From positions 12,274,501-12,338,500 of the forward strand of contig NC_088320.1 of assembly GCF_910592395.1 (NCBI RefSeq): a DNA stretch of 64,000 bases. The letters run 5' to 3'. Numbering within the stretch: position 1 is the first letter of the stretch; every line of letters begins with the position of its first letter. This stretch comes from Lineus longissimus (taxonomy: Eukaryota > Nemertea > Pilidiophora > Heteronemertea > Lineidae). Of the stretch, positions 22,641 through 34,520 are shown in pieces. The notes under the pieces are model-generated. The model worked only from the letters and a program-made list of their open reading frames with translations. It had not been told where the DNA came from and did not search any database. The position numbers and the translations under genes are program-made.

Positions 22641-23869
22641 ACAATAGTGTACTTACGCTGCTAAATGGGTGAACGTCGTCAACGTGGAGGTTACTCTCAC
22701 TGGTGGCTGTCCCAGATTGCTTGCGGCTGGTTGTTGACATTTGTCATCAGCAGGGCTGGGGTGTATGGAGGAAGGACCATATTGCTGAAAAAAGAACGCA
22801 AGAAAATCGAATTAAAAAATTTAGGCCTATAAATAAATCATGTTCAATGATTGTCAATGCTGACTCAGATTCAGGACACGGATAGGCAGTTGATGATTTT
22901 ACGAACCTAAATGACACTGGTCATATTTATATACATGATTTCAAGTCACAAAAAGCGCATATAGTTAAATTCGATCCTCCACTTTCATAAGACACCAGCC
23001 GCAAGCAATCTGGGACAGCCACCAGTGAGAGTAACCTCCACGTTGACGACGTTCACCCATTTAGCAGCGTAAGTACACTAACCTGTCATTTTTAGCAACT
23101 GCTGTAGCAATAGACAACGCCAGTCCTAGGATACCGAGTAGCAGAGTAGCTCACTGCAACAGAGGAATTTTGCCCCATCCGCTTTAACCAACGCTGATAT
23201 GCAACCGATCACCAAACTGTTCACATCTGCCGAAGCAAACCGGAACTGGAATATTGTTATTATACTCTATCTGATTAGTCAAAAGCAAAATCTGATCAAA
23301 TTGGTCGGATCAGATTTGGAATTTCGCATTTGGATTTTGGAATTTGGAATGAGCCTTTTGGGCTTTCGTAGGCTTGAGGTTGAGACATTGGAAAGGGAAA
23401 GGGAACAACATTAATTCTGTGGTGGTAGAACAGCCCCTAGGAGTCATTTATCGATTAAGACCCTAATTTTTTACGCCATCTGGCGGTCGCCATCTTAAAA
23501 TCCAATATGGCCGCCATGTTTGGCCAGTTTCCTGCAATATCTCGGAATCTATTGCACGTACGGGTATAATTTTGACGGCTCACCCTACGTTTTTAGGTAT
23601 GGCGAATTCAACGGAACCAGTGGAAATGCCGTAGCATGGCCGCCATACTGGATTCAAAGATTGCCGCCACCGTGAGGGCCTATAATATTATTATTTGTCA
23701 CCCCATATATACATACTGGTTATCGATGGCGACATGAAATTTGGCATATAGGTGACTGGACCCCTAAGGATCACTAATCGATTAAGACCCCAACGTGAAA
23801 CGCCCCCTAGTGGCAGCCATCTTGAATTTCAAAATGGCCGCCATATTTTGGGCTTTCTCCCTGAATATC
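22641..23869. other. Unpaired centre of the giant inverted repeat
   Basis: Here the two arms stop matching. The centre contains a second, smaller inverted repeat (22650-22730 and 22995-23077) around a 260-bp loop, then units of the gccgccat-rich repeat (23450-23869). No supported gene is present. Confidence 0.8.
22650..23077. repeat. Nested inverted repeat with about 82-bp arms
   Basis: The left arm gtgtacttacgctgctaaat... at 22650-22730 is mirrored by ccagccgcaagcaatctggg... at 22995-23077. Read outward, each arm has a cag acceptor-like start, an open stretch of about 24 codons (frame SGTATSESNLHVDDVHPF) and a gtaagt donor. This could be a duplicated short exon, but no partner exons are proven. 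Confidence 0.8.
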
Positions 23870-24190
23870 TCTGACACTATTGCATGTATGATTTTATGCC
23901 TTACCCTAGGTTTTCAGGTATGACGAATCGAATGGAACCAACGAAAAATTTCATAAAATGGCCACCATATTGGATTTCCGCCAAGATGGCCGCCATGATT
24001 TGCGTTTTTCTTGAATATCTCAAATACTATGGGTGATACGGACTTGCTTTTTGTGGCATACCCTAGGTTTTTGGGTGTGACGAATCCAGTGGACCCACCG
24101 AAAATTCCGTAAAATGTTCGCCATCTTGGATTTCAAGATGGCCGCCATAATTACGTTTTTTTTAAATGTCTCTAATACTATGGCACATAC
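23450..24190. repeat. Degenerate 110-280 bp repeats rich in ggccgccat
   Basis: Repeated blocks combine cgattaagacccc, ccatcttgaatttcaaaatgg, gaatatctctgacactatt, accctaggttttcaggtatg and acgaatcgaatggaacc. Related units lie in the left arm at about 22345-22640. Similar composition occurs at 51515-51790. Confidence 0.75.
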
Positions 24191-25514
24191 AGGCTTCATT
24201 TTTAGCTCAGCTGACAAAGTCAGCGAAGCTAGCAATATTACTGAGGGAATGGTGTCTGTCCTTCCTTCCTTCCGTCCGTGTCACTTTTGGGCATTTGTAA
24301 CCGTAAGACCTAGGCGCTTTGTTGACGCTGTTAAATTAGGAGTAGCCCAAGGGGAACTCAGAAACCAAAAATCAGCGCGATCCGACCTACACTCGGCGAA
24401 TGAGGTCATCGGGAAGTTTTAACTTCTTTCCTTTATACCTTTATACCTTTATACCTTGTTTTCAAATCTGGCCGAATATTTTTTAATAATTTTTCATTTT
24501 GACTTGTAATGGAATTAGTTTAGTTTTCACCGCCAGTTGGCGCTACAGGCACATTTGACTGATTTTTTGACGGTTCAAAAGCCCGGGTTATGACGTATAG
24601 TTGCGCAGTTGTATTCTACGCATTGAATTGGCCAATGAACCAGGCTATACTTTTAGAGCATGCTCCGCACAAAACAGTGAACTCTTCACTGTCTCCATTT
24701 TCTTACACAGTAGACAGTTCACAGTTGGTCAGATACATTCGCCGTCTATTATCCGCTTCCTGAACTAACAATGAGTGGTCTTGCCCTTTTTAGCCACCAG
24801 TAATTACTAAAGCTTTTAAAGCTGCCAACGCATTTTTCTTGGGCAATTTGGAAAAGAATTATCGCAATAAAATTAAACTTCGATGTGTTGATTTTCCAGT
24901 ATGATATTGACTACTAAGAACAATTTAGTTCGGTGGCGCACACACACACACGCTCACAGAGTATTCATTAAACGTCAAACAGTTTTAACAAACTCTACTC
25001 CACTAATTTCCATTAGTTTTTTTTTTTGGTTATCAACAATTTATGTTTTTCCCCGGTTGTTGTTTTTTTTTAATTTTAGACGTTGATTTCCTGTATTACT
25101 GTGAAATATTGACCTCGTCTCCACTCTTTCGCGGCATCGCCTACCCATTCCTCAAGCGTCAAAATCGGTAACTGAGGTCACCTATAAAGTCACTCTGCAA
25201 AATTTAAATGGTATAGTCTAATAAAAAGCGTCACGACCAGACACCTGGGAAGTGTCGCCGACAACAACCTGAGAAGTGTGCTTCCGCGCGTTACGTCAGA
25301 CTTGTTGGATTAATGATCAAGCTTCATTATACGTTGCCTAGCCTATATTGAAATTTTCTCACTTGATTGACCCCTGAGTTGCCGCCCGTCATGGGCTGTT
25401 CAGTTCTGTAATTGTTATTAGGAGGAATTGTCCCAGTTGATGGTACTTCCGCACAAAATCTCAAACCGGTTCTAAACATGAAATAACCTGACTTTCACTG
25501 CCTATGAGTCATTG

Positions 25515-25708
25515 CCATGCGAGACAAAAAGTTACCAGATTGTGACTTACGGCTGTGAATGATAGGACCCCGACCCCTGATTACTGCCAAACTTTATATG
25601 TGAGACAAAAAGTACCTGATTGTGACTTGCGGCTGGGAATGATGGGACCCCGACCCATGACCACTGCCAAACTTTATATGTGAGACAAAGAGTTACCAGA
25701 TTGTGACT
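25515..25708. repeat. Tandem array of about 60-bp units (right arm, about three copies)
   Basis: Reverse complement of the array at 20637-20998, with fewer units. The last unit runs into the Thr/Ser-rich frame. Confidence 0.8.
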
Positions 25709-25941
25709 CGTGGCCTGCTCCTGTTGAAACTCCTACTCGAGCTACGCCCTCAGGACAAAGCCCTACTGCGGCTACGCTCTCGGGACAAAGTGCGACTGGA
25801 GCTTTTAGACCGAATGATGTTAATACTAGTACTGCCAGTAGATCTATTACTGATGTTGTTACTCCTGCTACTATTAAAAAGGATGATGATACCCACGAGT
25901 CAATTAAATTCTATGGCTTTACATTAGCACAAATAAAGTAG
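25684..25941 (+). CDS. Thr/Ser/Ala-rich C-terminal exon of an unknown gene
   Basis: An 85-codon frame ends in TAG at 25939-25941 and has no ATG of its own, so it would be a terminal exon. The content is mucin- or linker-like: PVETPTRATPSGQSPTAATL, a second GQS repeat, NTSTASRS, an acidic patch KKDDDTHE and a tail IKFYGFTLAQIK. The sequence overlapping the stop contains aataaa. The frame is kept in both palindrome arms with one conservative change in the tail. I could not join it to an upstream exon; a possible 24-codon exon in the nested inverted repeat lies on the same strand 2.6 kb upstream. No function is assigned. Confidence 0.35.
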   Translation, partial: DKELPDCDSWPAPVETPTRATPSGQSPTAATLSGQSATGAFRPNDVNTSTASRSITDVVTPATIKKDDDTHESIKFYGFTLAQIK

Positions 25942-26309
25942 TCTTATTCCCAGTTAGCTGATGTAACCTGAGATTTTATAGTACAAATATTTTTGCATTT
26001 AATCGTGTTGTTTGATGTTTATTCACAGGTACATTGTACGTCAACTAACGATACAGCGCAGTGCGTGCGTGTACCATCTAAACCATGGGAGAGATGCAGC
26101 ATTGTCCATTGGCTAATCGTCCAGTTGCACGAATTCCCGCTATTTGTGGCAGTCCATAAGGAGACCAAATTATGATGACGCAATGGATTGCCCCGGTCAG
26201 GGAGTCTAGCTGCGTTGTGAAACCGCTGAATGATATGAACCCTACCCTGAAGCTGCTGATGTTTTACAATATCTTTCACGCAATGCATGATTAATTAAAG
26301 GAAATATCA

Positions 26310-26560
26310 GAGTACAGATACGTCGTCTGTCTTTAAATTCATGATCCTATATACGGAGAGTAATGCGTCGCCGCCACACAGATGGTTCGCCAAATCCGTT
26401 TCATGTAATATTTGGAACAAGCTTATCAAATCACCTCTCACCTATGTCTGAGGCTGAAGAGATCCAGTGCCTCTAGCCTTTCACTGTATACGTAAGATCC
26501 CTCATTCCTGTTATTATCTTGGTGAATCTCATCTGGACCTAAGAGATTAAAAACGCATAA
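26310..26560 (-). pseudogene. LINE reverse-transcriptase relic, right-arm copy
   Basis: Mirror of 19800-20045; the minus strand reads RLEALDLFSLRHR with the same downstream GDLI-type block in a shifted frame. It is decayed and was duplicated together with the arm. Confidence 0.55.
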
Positions 26561-29008
26561 TCGTGTTTTCACGAAGGAAGAATTGTCCAACATGCCAATG
26601 TCCAAACCGCACAACCTGGGGGAAATTAATGATATAGTTTTCAAGGTAGAGGAAGTAAGCAAGACTTACGAACTTGAATAAACCAGACAAGAATCCCGGT
26701 TGACGAAATGAACGCTAGGATCCTTAAAGAGATTAAGGATAAAATTCCAGAGGCGTGCACTATGCTATTCTAAATCATAAATGCAGTCCATCACAAATGC
26801 ATGTGAGGAATTCTAGTCCTAAATCCATGCCAGTTCATCCAGAATACAAATCCTGGCTTCTCAAATCCGGGCCCTGTCATCTAGAGTGCATACCATCCTT
26901 ACCACTTGAAAAAATATCAAGTGAGTAGGAGTAACAGGCTGAAGTTGAAGTCGAGTGTCAATGGAATTTTGTAACCAGTGCAGTGACGAAGCAGAATTTC
27001 CAAGCATTCATGAGAGCTTTGTGCTCAATAACCCGACGCACATCCAGAATAAGCCCTACTAGACCTGGCTACAAATATTAAACCTTGCCCGAACCAACAA
27101 CCATTTCAGTCGTTGGACTCCAAGCGTAGTGCAGTAGCATTTTTTCAAAAGGTAAGTGAATTCTGCCAAATATTATCTCATTGACATCAGCAGAGGATAA
27201 CCACGTAGGAGGGTGGTTGTCCCTGACCAAGTTGTCGCCATCAAGCCATTTCTCTTAAAAAGTTAACAAACGTGTACGTCGTGGTGTGGTTGGCCGCCCA
27301 CTTCAAAATCGGTTTACATTGCCGAATTGGTTTAAAAATCATCACATCCACAATGCCGTGATTGTGGCGAAAACAGTCAAGAATGCGATTATGTTAGGCA
27401 CAAAATCAGCATTTAACCGCCTCCATTTGAGTTCTAACCCGTTACCTTTGGAGAGGTTACTGATTGCGACCTTGCTAATGCTACCTACATGTAGGCTCTA
27501 TATACCGGGGCCCTATATATATCAAAATAATCTTAATCCTCAGTTATTGCCTCCTGACATCGGTGAATGATATTTGACGCTGTTTCAGATGAAATTCACA
27601 ACGCATGCGATTTTAGGGTTGTTTTCGTGTAAGTCATTGGGGTGCAGCGTAAAAGCAAAAAAAACCACCGCCTCACGCCTTGTCCAATCAGTGTTAACCT
27701 ACTGTTACTATGGACGCCACAAACATCTTCTTTTCCATATGTGTGCTCTTTCCATTCCTCATTCGACATGTTGTTTCATACGTCGAAAAGAGGTGTCTTT
27801 GTTCTTCCTATTTTTTGGTCACTTTTTGGCCACGCTCTACGATGCGTGAAAAGTCAATCACAAAGGCAAGGAGAGAAGGTATGTCTGTTTTGGAGAATGG
27901 TTGAGGTATGATCGCTGGTTTAACCAAACCTTCGAGAATAGCTCGAAACACCATCCATCCTTTTGGAGGACTATAGAGTTTCATGTTCGCGCACTCGAAG
28001 TTCTTCAGCTTTGCGGAATTCTTCATGTGACTCTATATTCGTTAATCGCTCGTAAACACACCACATACTGCTTAAGATCTCCTGTTTGCTGCGGCGATGG
28101 AAGCAAACTGATCAAGTATATATGTATTAATTTTTACGTATTGAAATTTTGGATTTGTTTTAGGGCAGTGCAGTGTGGCGTGAAATGAAAAAGCGTTCCA
28201 TGCTTTGTCGTAATCCGCGCAAGAGCTTTTGTTCGTTCGTTTTTTTGCAGGGGGCGTAGAATGACCAAGCCTAGAGGCATTTGCATTCATTGAGATTTCC
28301 ACCACATGTTATTACGATTGCAATAACGCACGCAATTCATGCGACTTTGCTATTTTCCCCCCCACCTCTCGCCCGAATACACCAAGACAAACGAGTTTGT
28401 TCTGCGTTTCAAGCAAACTCGCGTTCGGCGGGGACCGACCTTAACCTACACCCTTATATGGTAGTTTACCACTGAATACGATTGCGAGAACGCACGTTCA
28501 CGCCTTTGCTCTATCATGCTTCTATGCACACAAACCGAGACCAGCAAAAGCTTTTGCTTTGCGACATCGCAAGTGGCAATGCACCATATACAATTCAGAA
28601 ATAATTATTGCATTGGAATATTTTGTAACACCTACCTTATCTCTGGACATCGACAGGTATATGACGATAAAGGCTCCAGCCCAACTGACAACAGTGTCAA
28701 CACTCGTACAGTTTTATGTGTGCTGTCATTGAGGGTGTGTTTTTCAGTCGAGGGGCGGGGGAGTTATTGAGCTCTTATAACTACGTGCCTATGGTGTATA
28801 CTGGTACATTGTGTCGACAGTTAAAGCAGGGAGATACCTTGTTATAGACATCAACGAAAAACCAGACTCATTCGTATCCTCCTACCCTCGCACACATTCG
28901 GTTGTTAGTGTCGAGTGTTGGCCTGCAAGAAGCTGAAAAATCTCAGTTTCCTCTTTTTGCTACATTCCAGGAAGTTACGTCTCTCTAGCAAAGATTTCTG
29001 ACTGAAAG

Positions 29009-29520
29009 ATGAAGACCATTTGTGTCCTGTTCGTTCTGGTGGTGATCTTCTCCTTGGTCCTTGGTAGGTATACATACAACGCCCCGCAATGAGCGATTTA
29101 AGCGCTGTACCTATGATTATAATCGCTGCTATATGTGCGACAAAAAGATCTCACGCCTGCGGGTAAAACGGCTACTGAATCGCTGGGTTTGTGATAATTT
29201 TCTTCATCATGATATCAATTTCATGAAAGAGTACAGATTTTAATCTTTGTGATCTTAGAGCCCAACATCATAACTGCCTTATCTTGCGGAAATCGGTTTT
29301 TTTTCTAATAATGCCCCCTAGCCTGATCGGGGCGAATTCTGCCTCCAATATCGGCTCAGGCTCGTCGAAAGGTGGACCGAAATTGCGCGCTGACTTTATT
29401 TACCGGGAGGCGAGAGACAGTGCTTTTGGGCGGGGTATAGGATTGATTAATTACTTGGCAGGCGATTGTGACAAGGCATGCGACAGTGCATTTGTTATTT
29501 CACAGGGCTTTTTCAGCTGA
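29009..29520 (+). CDS. Candidate small secreted peptide gene (85 residues, two exons)
   Basis: Exon 1 (29009-29067) encodes a textbook signal peptide, MKTICVLFVLVVIFSLVLG. The donor used here is gtatac at 29068; a gtaggt donor 4 bp earlier is an alternative. Intron 29068-29321 ends in a T-rich tract, a ctaata branch-like word and ctag. Exon 2 (29322-29520) is open in the matching phase for 65 codons to TGA. The mature part is Gly/Ser-rich at first (GANSASNIGSGSSKGGPK), then basic and acidic, with one close cysteine pair (CDKAC) and the tail FVISQGFFS. The mirrored left-arm copy keeps the frame but lacks the ATG. Size and layout suit a secreted effector or antimicrobial-type peptide, but no family is recognised and no function is claimed. 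Confidence 0.5.
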
Positions 29521-29981
29521 CACTGTATTCAAACAATGCAAAAACCGCATGCGTGTTGAAATTCATGGGACCAAGTCTAAATGAATTTGGTGACGCGATT
29601 CAGCTCCCATGTATTTCACAACTCATCCGATTTTTCGCATTGCCTCGGTGCAGTGCGGCGCAAAATGACAAAGCAGTGTATGCCCGGTCGCAATCGCAAT
29701 TACCTTACCCCAAATTTACATCCCTTACCGAACACCTGAATTATCATATCCCGTCTATCTAGCACATGCAGGAGATAATGTCGTGGAAGGATTGAATGAA
29801 GAAACGGATCTGGAAAAAGGGTAGGTTACACAGCCTTTGGGTTCCTCTCTCTCGCTTGTTCTATTGGTGGCGTCAGAGTGAAAATGGCTTTTGGTCATAC
29901 AAAAAAAAAGATTTCAAACAGCATCCTCCGTAATCAGTCCACCAAGGTTCCTCCTACCTTGAACCAGAATTAGCTATTTGC

Positions 29982-30066
29982 CCCCCCCCCCCCCGCTGCC
30001 AATCAAACTACGGTAGTCATGACTGTTACAGCTTGATCAATGCATCCTTGATATATATATATATAT
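29982..30066. repeat. Poly-C tract and (TA)n closing the right arm
   Basis: These are the reverse-complement partners of the poly-G (16407-16425) and (TA)n (16329-16350). Tract lengths differ between arms. Confidence 0.8.
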
Positions 30067-30095
30067 ACGCAAGTGCGTATTATATGTGTACTTTT

Positions 30096-30267
30096 GTTCA
30101 CCCTCAGTTAAGTTGACTTCAATGGTTTTTTTACTCTATTAAGTGGACACGAAGTGCGTTAAGTTGCCAAAGGCTGGTCCACTTTATACGGTCGAGACAT
30201 AACGCTTTAAAATGCCTTAATCAATGGAGATACAGCGTCCTGGAAAGTGTCCCCATAACCATGGTAA
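30096..30267 (+). repeat. Dispersed hairpin repeat, copy 1
   Basis: About 170 bp starting cttttgttcaccctcag and ending at ccccataaccatggtaagt, almost identical to 54163-54334. It contains a hairpin between aagtggacac and ggtccactt. Confidence 0.8.
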
Positions 30268-30954
30268 GTGTCCCCTCTATCCCAATATACAACGGGCACT
30301 GTCCAGTGGCGGTCTCTGCAGGTTTGCCCTATATCGAGGACTTCCCGGGAGTGACGAAGTTACGCTTTTTTCCTGTGTCATGAGCCGAGTGCCTGGACCG
30401 AAGTAAAACAATAGAGATGGCCTAGAATCAGGAGTAGGTCACATTCCATCGATTTCGCGCACTTTTCAATGGTGATGAGTGTTAGCAGTCGTGTATTTCA
30501 TGAGTTCTTCGTAAAAGCATTTTATTGGAATTACAGTGGATATTATCATCAAAACAGCACAGGTTTGTAATCGTTTATAATAAAGTTTTCTATTAAGGAA
30601 TCTTACAATGCAGGCCTACATTTTTGGATTTGAAGTCCTCTATGAAATCCGGTCTACTTTTTCACTTCAACATCAACATAAGGATAGGCTACTCGGGCCT
30701 TTTTCATCAGGTCCTTTCTTCTCCCATGGTTCAGATTCGATGGTTCAGACAATTAGGTCGATCAGTAGATATCTTCGGTTACAAGCTTTTCATTTTAACA
30801 CCCCGTCGTCATACGCAGTGATTGGGAAGAGAGCAAAACAAATTTCTTGGTTCACAAATAAATATCGCTACCACTTAGATATAAAAATCATTCCACACAA
30901 TGACAGTCTCTCCGTGGCCCTTGTGCAAGTGAGCGTAGGGTAGAGTGGCCACTG
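30268..30954. other. No gene assigned
   Basis: Single-copy-looking sequence. A 111-codon frame at 30608-30943 has no domain and no splice support. Confidence 0.35.
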
Positions 30955-33900
30955 ATGCCTCATCTTTAGAAAATCCTTGTAGTGTTTTTGACAGATATAC
31001 ATTGGATTTATCTTTCGAACATTGACATAATAACACTTTAAGCCGGAGATCTAGCCGCCAAGCTAATGATCAGTTTCTTTTGTGAGAGATAATCAAAATG
31101 AACAAACGATGTTAAAACGAACAGTGTGTCCAGATAACCTGCACTTAGGGCCCTCCCAATAATATTTCCTCATACCCCATCTTAGAAAATCTTTGAGGTG
31201 TTTTTTGACAAATTGTATTATTTTCCTTTCGTTACGTGGACATTTAACCCTTTAAGCACTGTGATCAAGATGCCAAGCGACTGATCACTTTCTTTCGTGA
31301 GAGAGAATTAGTATATATCTTCAAAAATGAACTAACGCAGTAAAAACGTAAATACAGTGTGGCCACACAACCTGCACCTGAATATAGGGCTTTTTCACTG
31401 ATATTGCCTCATACCCCATCTTAAAAAATATTTGTAGGCCTAGTATTTTCCTTTTGTAACGCTGACATTTAACCCTTTGATGCACGGAAATCTAACCGCC
31501 GTGCGAATGACTAGTTTCATCCATGAGAGAGAGAGTCTTATCAAAAATGAAATAACGCGGTAAAAGTGTACAGTTTGTACACCTAACGTGCATCAGTATA
31601 AGGAGTATTACGTTGACACCGATGTTTTTCTACCTGCATGCATGCATGTACCAAAAGATGTCATATCTTTGAGTTTCATGACACCCTATTATTGGGTCGA
31701 GTGTGGAAGAAAATGATGGGTGAGGGTCCGTGCGTCCACAGAACGTGCCTCCCCCTGACCCTTTGTTTTACATACAGCGAAAAAGCTGTATGTAACATCC
31801 TAAGGAAGGGCTCTCTGTTGACCTCGAGTTTTTCTCATTAGGGCTCAGGTAAAAAATGCGTTCGTGTATTTTTTGACCCTGTACATCTTTATTTCGTTAC
31901 GTATCCTACATTGTATAAGGACTGATATCTCAATTGACGTCCTGACTCGGTCAAAACGGACAGCGCGTGAACATGGCGTACATCTGTATAAAGGTTATTT
32001 GGTCTTCATTTCCATCTTTGACGTCAAGTACTACTCATGAGCATGAGCGCTGTATGACCGTGGGCCTGGGTCCACGCAGCCAGCAAAATTGCAATATACA
32101 TACTTAGGTAATTTTCCTACGTTACGGTGACATTGTGAAAGAAAAACATTCCGGTTAACTCGGTAAAAAAGTACAGTACATTTTTGTACACCTAACACAT
32201 ACATGTATATGGCTTTTCGCTGATCTTGAGGTTTTCCACATGTCTTATCGGAGATCTAGCCGCCAAGCGAATGATCAGTTTCTTTTGTGAGAGATAATCA
32301 AAATAAACAAACGATGTTAAAACGAACAGTGTGTCCAGATAACCTGCACTTAGGGCCCTCCCAATAATATTTCCTCATACCCCATCTTAGAAAATCTTTG
32401 AGGTGTTTTTTGACAAATTGTATTATTTTCCCTTCGTTACGTGGACATTTAACCCTTTAAGCACTGAGATCAAGATGCCAAGCGTCTGATCACTTTCTTT
32501 TATGAGTGAGAATTAGTATATTTCTTTCTTTTATGAGTGAGAATTAGTATATTTCTTCAAAATGAACTAACGCGGTAAAAACGTACAGTGAGGCCACACA
32601 ACCTGTACCCGAACATAGGGCTTTTTCACTGATATTTCCTCATACCCCATCTTAAAAAATATTTGTAGGCCTAGTATTTTCCTTTTGTAACGCTGACATT
32701 TAACCCTTTGATGCACGGAAACCTAACCGCCGTGCGAATGATTAGTTTCATCCATGAGAGAGAGAGTCTTATCAAAAATGAAATAACGCGGTAAAAGTGT
32801 ACAGTTTGTACACCTAACGTGCATCAGTATAAGGAGTATTACGTTGACACCGATGTTTTTCAACCTGCATGCATGCATGTACCAAAAGATGTCATATCTT
32901 TGAGTTTCATGACACCCTATTATTGGGTCGAGTGTGGAAGAAAATGATGGGTGAGGGTCCGTGCGTCCACAGAACGTGCCTACCCCTGACCCTTTGTTTT
33001 ACATACAGCGAAAAAGCTGTATGTAACATCCTAAGGAAGGGCTCTCTGCTCACCTCGAGTTTTTCTCATTAGGCCTCAGGTAAAAAATGTGTTCGTGTAT
33101 TTTTTGACCCTGTACATCTTCATTTCGTTGCGTATCCTACATTGTATAAGGACTGATATCTCAATTGACGTCCTGACTCGGTCAAAACGGACAGCGCGTG
33201 AACATAGCGTACATCTGTATAAAGGTTATTTGGTCTTCATATCCATCTTTGACGTCAAGTACTACTCATGAGCATGAGCGCTGTATGACCGTGGGCCTGG
33301 GTCCACGCAGCCAGCAAAATTGCAATATACATACTTAGGTAATTTTCCTACGTTACGGTGACATTGTGAAAGAAAAACATTCCTGTTAACTCGGTAAAAA
33401 TGTGCAGTACATTTATGTATATGGCTTTTCGCTGATCTTGAGGTTTTCCACAATATGTCTTATCGGAGATCTAGCCGCCAAGCGAATGATCAGTTTCTTT
33501 TGTGAGAGATAATCAAAATGAACAAACGATGTTAAAACGAACAGTGTGTCCAGATAACCTGCACTTAGGGCCCTCCCAATAATATTTCCTCATACCCCAT
33601 CTTAGAAAATCTTTGAGGTGTTTTTTGACAAATGTATTATTTTCCCATCGTTACGTGGACATTTAACCCTTCAAGCACGGAGATCTAGATGCCAAGCGAA
33701 TTATTAGTTTCTTTCGTGAGAGAGAATTAGTATATATCTTCAAAAATGAACTAACACGGTAAAAACGTACAGTGTGGCCACACAACCTGCACCCGAATAT
33801 AGGGCTTTTTCACTGATATTTCCTCATACCCCATCTTAAAAAATATTTGTAGGCCTAGTATTTTCCTTTTGTAACGCTGACATTTAACCCTTTGATGCAC

Positions 33901-34520
33901 GGAAATCTAACCGCCGTGCGAATGACTAGTTTCATCCATGAGAGAGAGAGTCTTATCAAAAATGAACTAACGCGGTAAAAGTGTACAGTTTGTACACCTA
34001 ACGTGCATCAGTATTAAGAGTATTACGTTGACACCGATGTTTTTCAACCTGCATGCATGCATGTACCAAAAGATGTCATATCTTTGAGTTTCATGACACC
34101 CTATTATAGGGTCGAGTGTGGAAGAAAATGATGAGTGAGGGTCCGTGCGTCCACAGAAGTTGCCTCCCCCTGACCCTATCCTACGTTGTATAAGGACTGA
34201 TATCTCAGTTTGACGTCCTATTAAACTCGGTCAAAACGGACAGCGCGTAAACATAGCGTACATCTGTATAAAGGTTATTTAGTCTTCATATCCATCTTTG
34301 ACTTCAAGTACTACTCATGAGCATGAGCGCTGTATGACCGTGGGCCTGGGTCCACGCAGCCAGCAAAATTGCAATATATATACTTAGGTAATTTTCCTAC
34401 GTTACGGTGCTATTGTGAAAGAAAAACATTCCGGTAAACTTGGTAAAAAAGTACAGTACATTTATGTACACCTAACACATATATGGCTTTTCGCTGATCT
34501 TGAGGTTTTCCACATGTCTT
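30955..34520. repeat. 1.2-kb higher-order tandem repeat, three copies
   Basis: Unit starts lie near 31040, 32241 and 33461, judged by the recurring gagatctagccgccaagc block; a second landmark, ccaaaagatgtcatatcttt, recurs at about 31650, 32880 and 34066. Units are roughly 1.20, 1.22 and 1.06 kb, the last one shortened by loss of part of the block around gaaaaagctgtatgtaac. Within each unit a smaller module of about 300-400 bp (attttcctacgttacggtgac ... gtacagtgtgtacac ... cctcataccccatctta) recurs in diverged form. Copy 2 has a 35-bp internal duplication (tttcttttatgagtgagaat, near 32490-32555). The identical 67-codon frames at 31638 and 32869 are repeat translations, not genes. Confidence 0.88.

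Larger units (their letters stand above)
23870..30066 (-). repeat. Right arm of the giant inverted repeat
   Basis: Reverse complement of 16329-22640. Differences seen include the shorter 60-bp tandem array, an extra block of about 70 bp near 28285-28345 (gagatttccaccacatg...), repeated ttatacc units at 24435-24460, and scattered substitutions. Just beyond the (TA)n end, a dispersed hairpin repeat starts at 30096. Confidence 0.93.

Noticed and set aside
31638-33072. Identical 67-residue frames 1231 bp apart
   Set aside because: They are carried by copies of the 1.2-kb tandem repeat; identity reflects repeat homogeneity, and the third copy has lost the frame.
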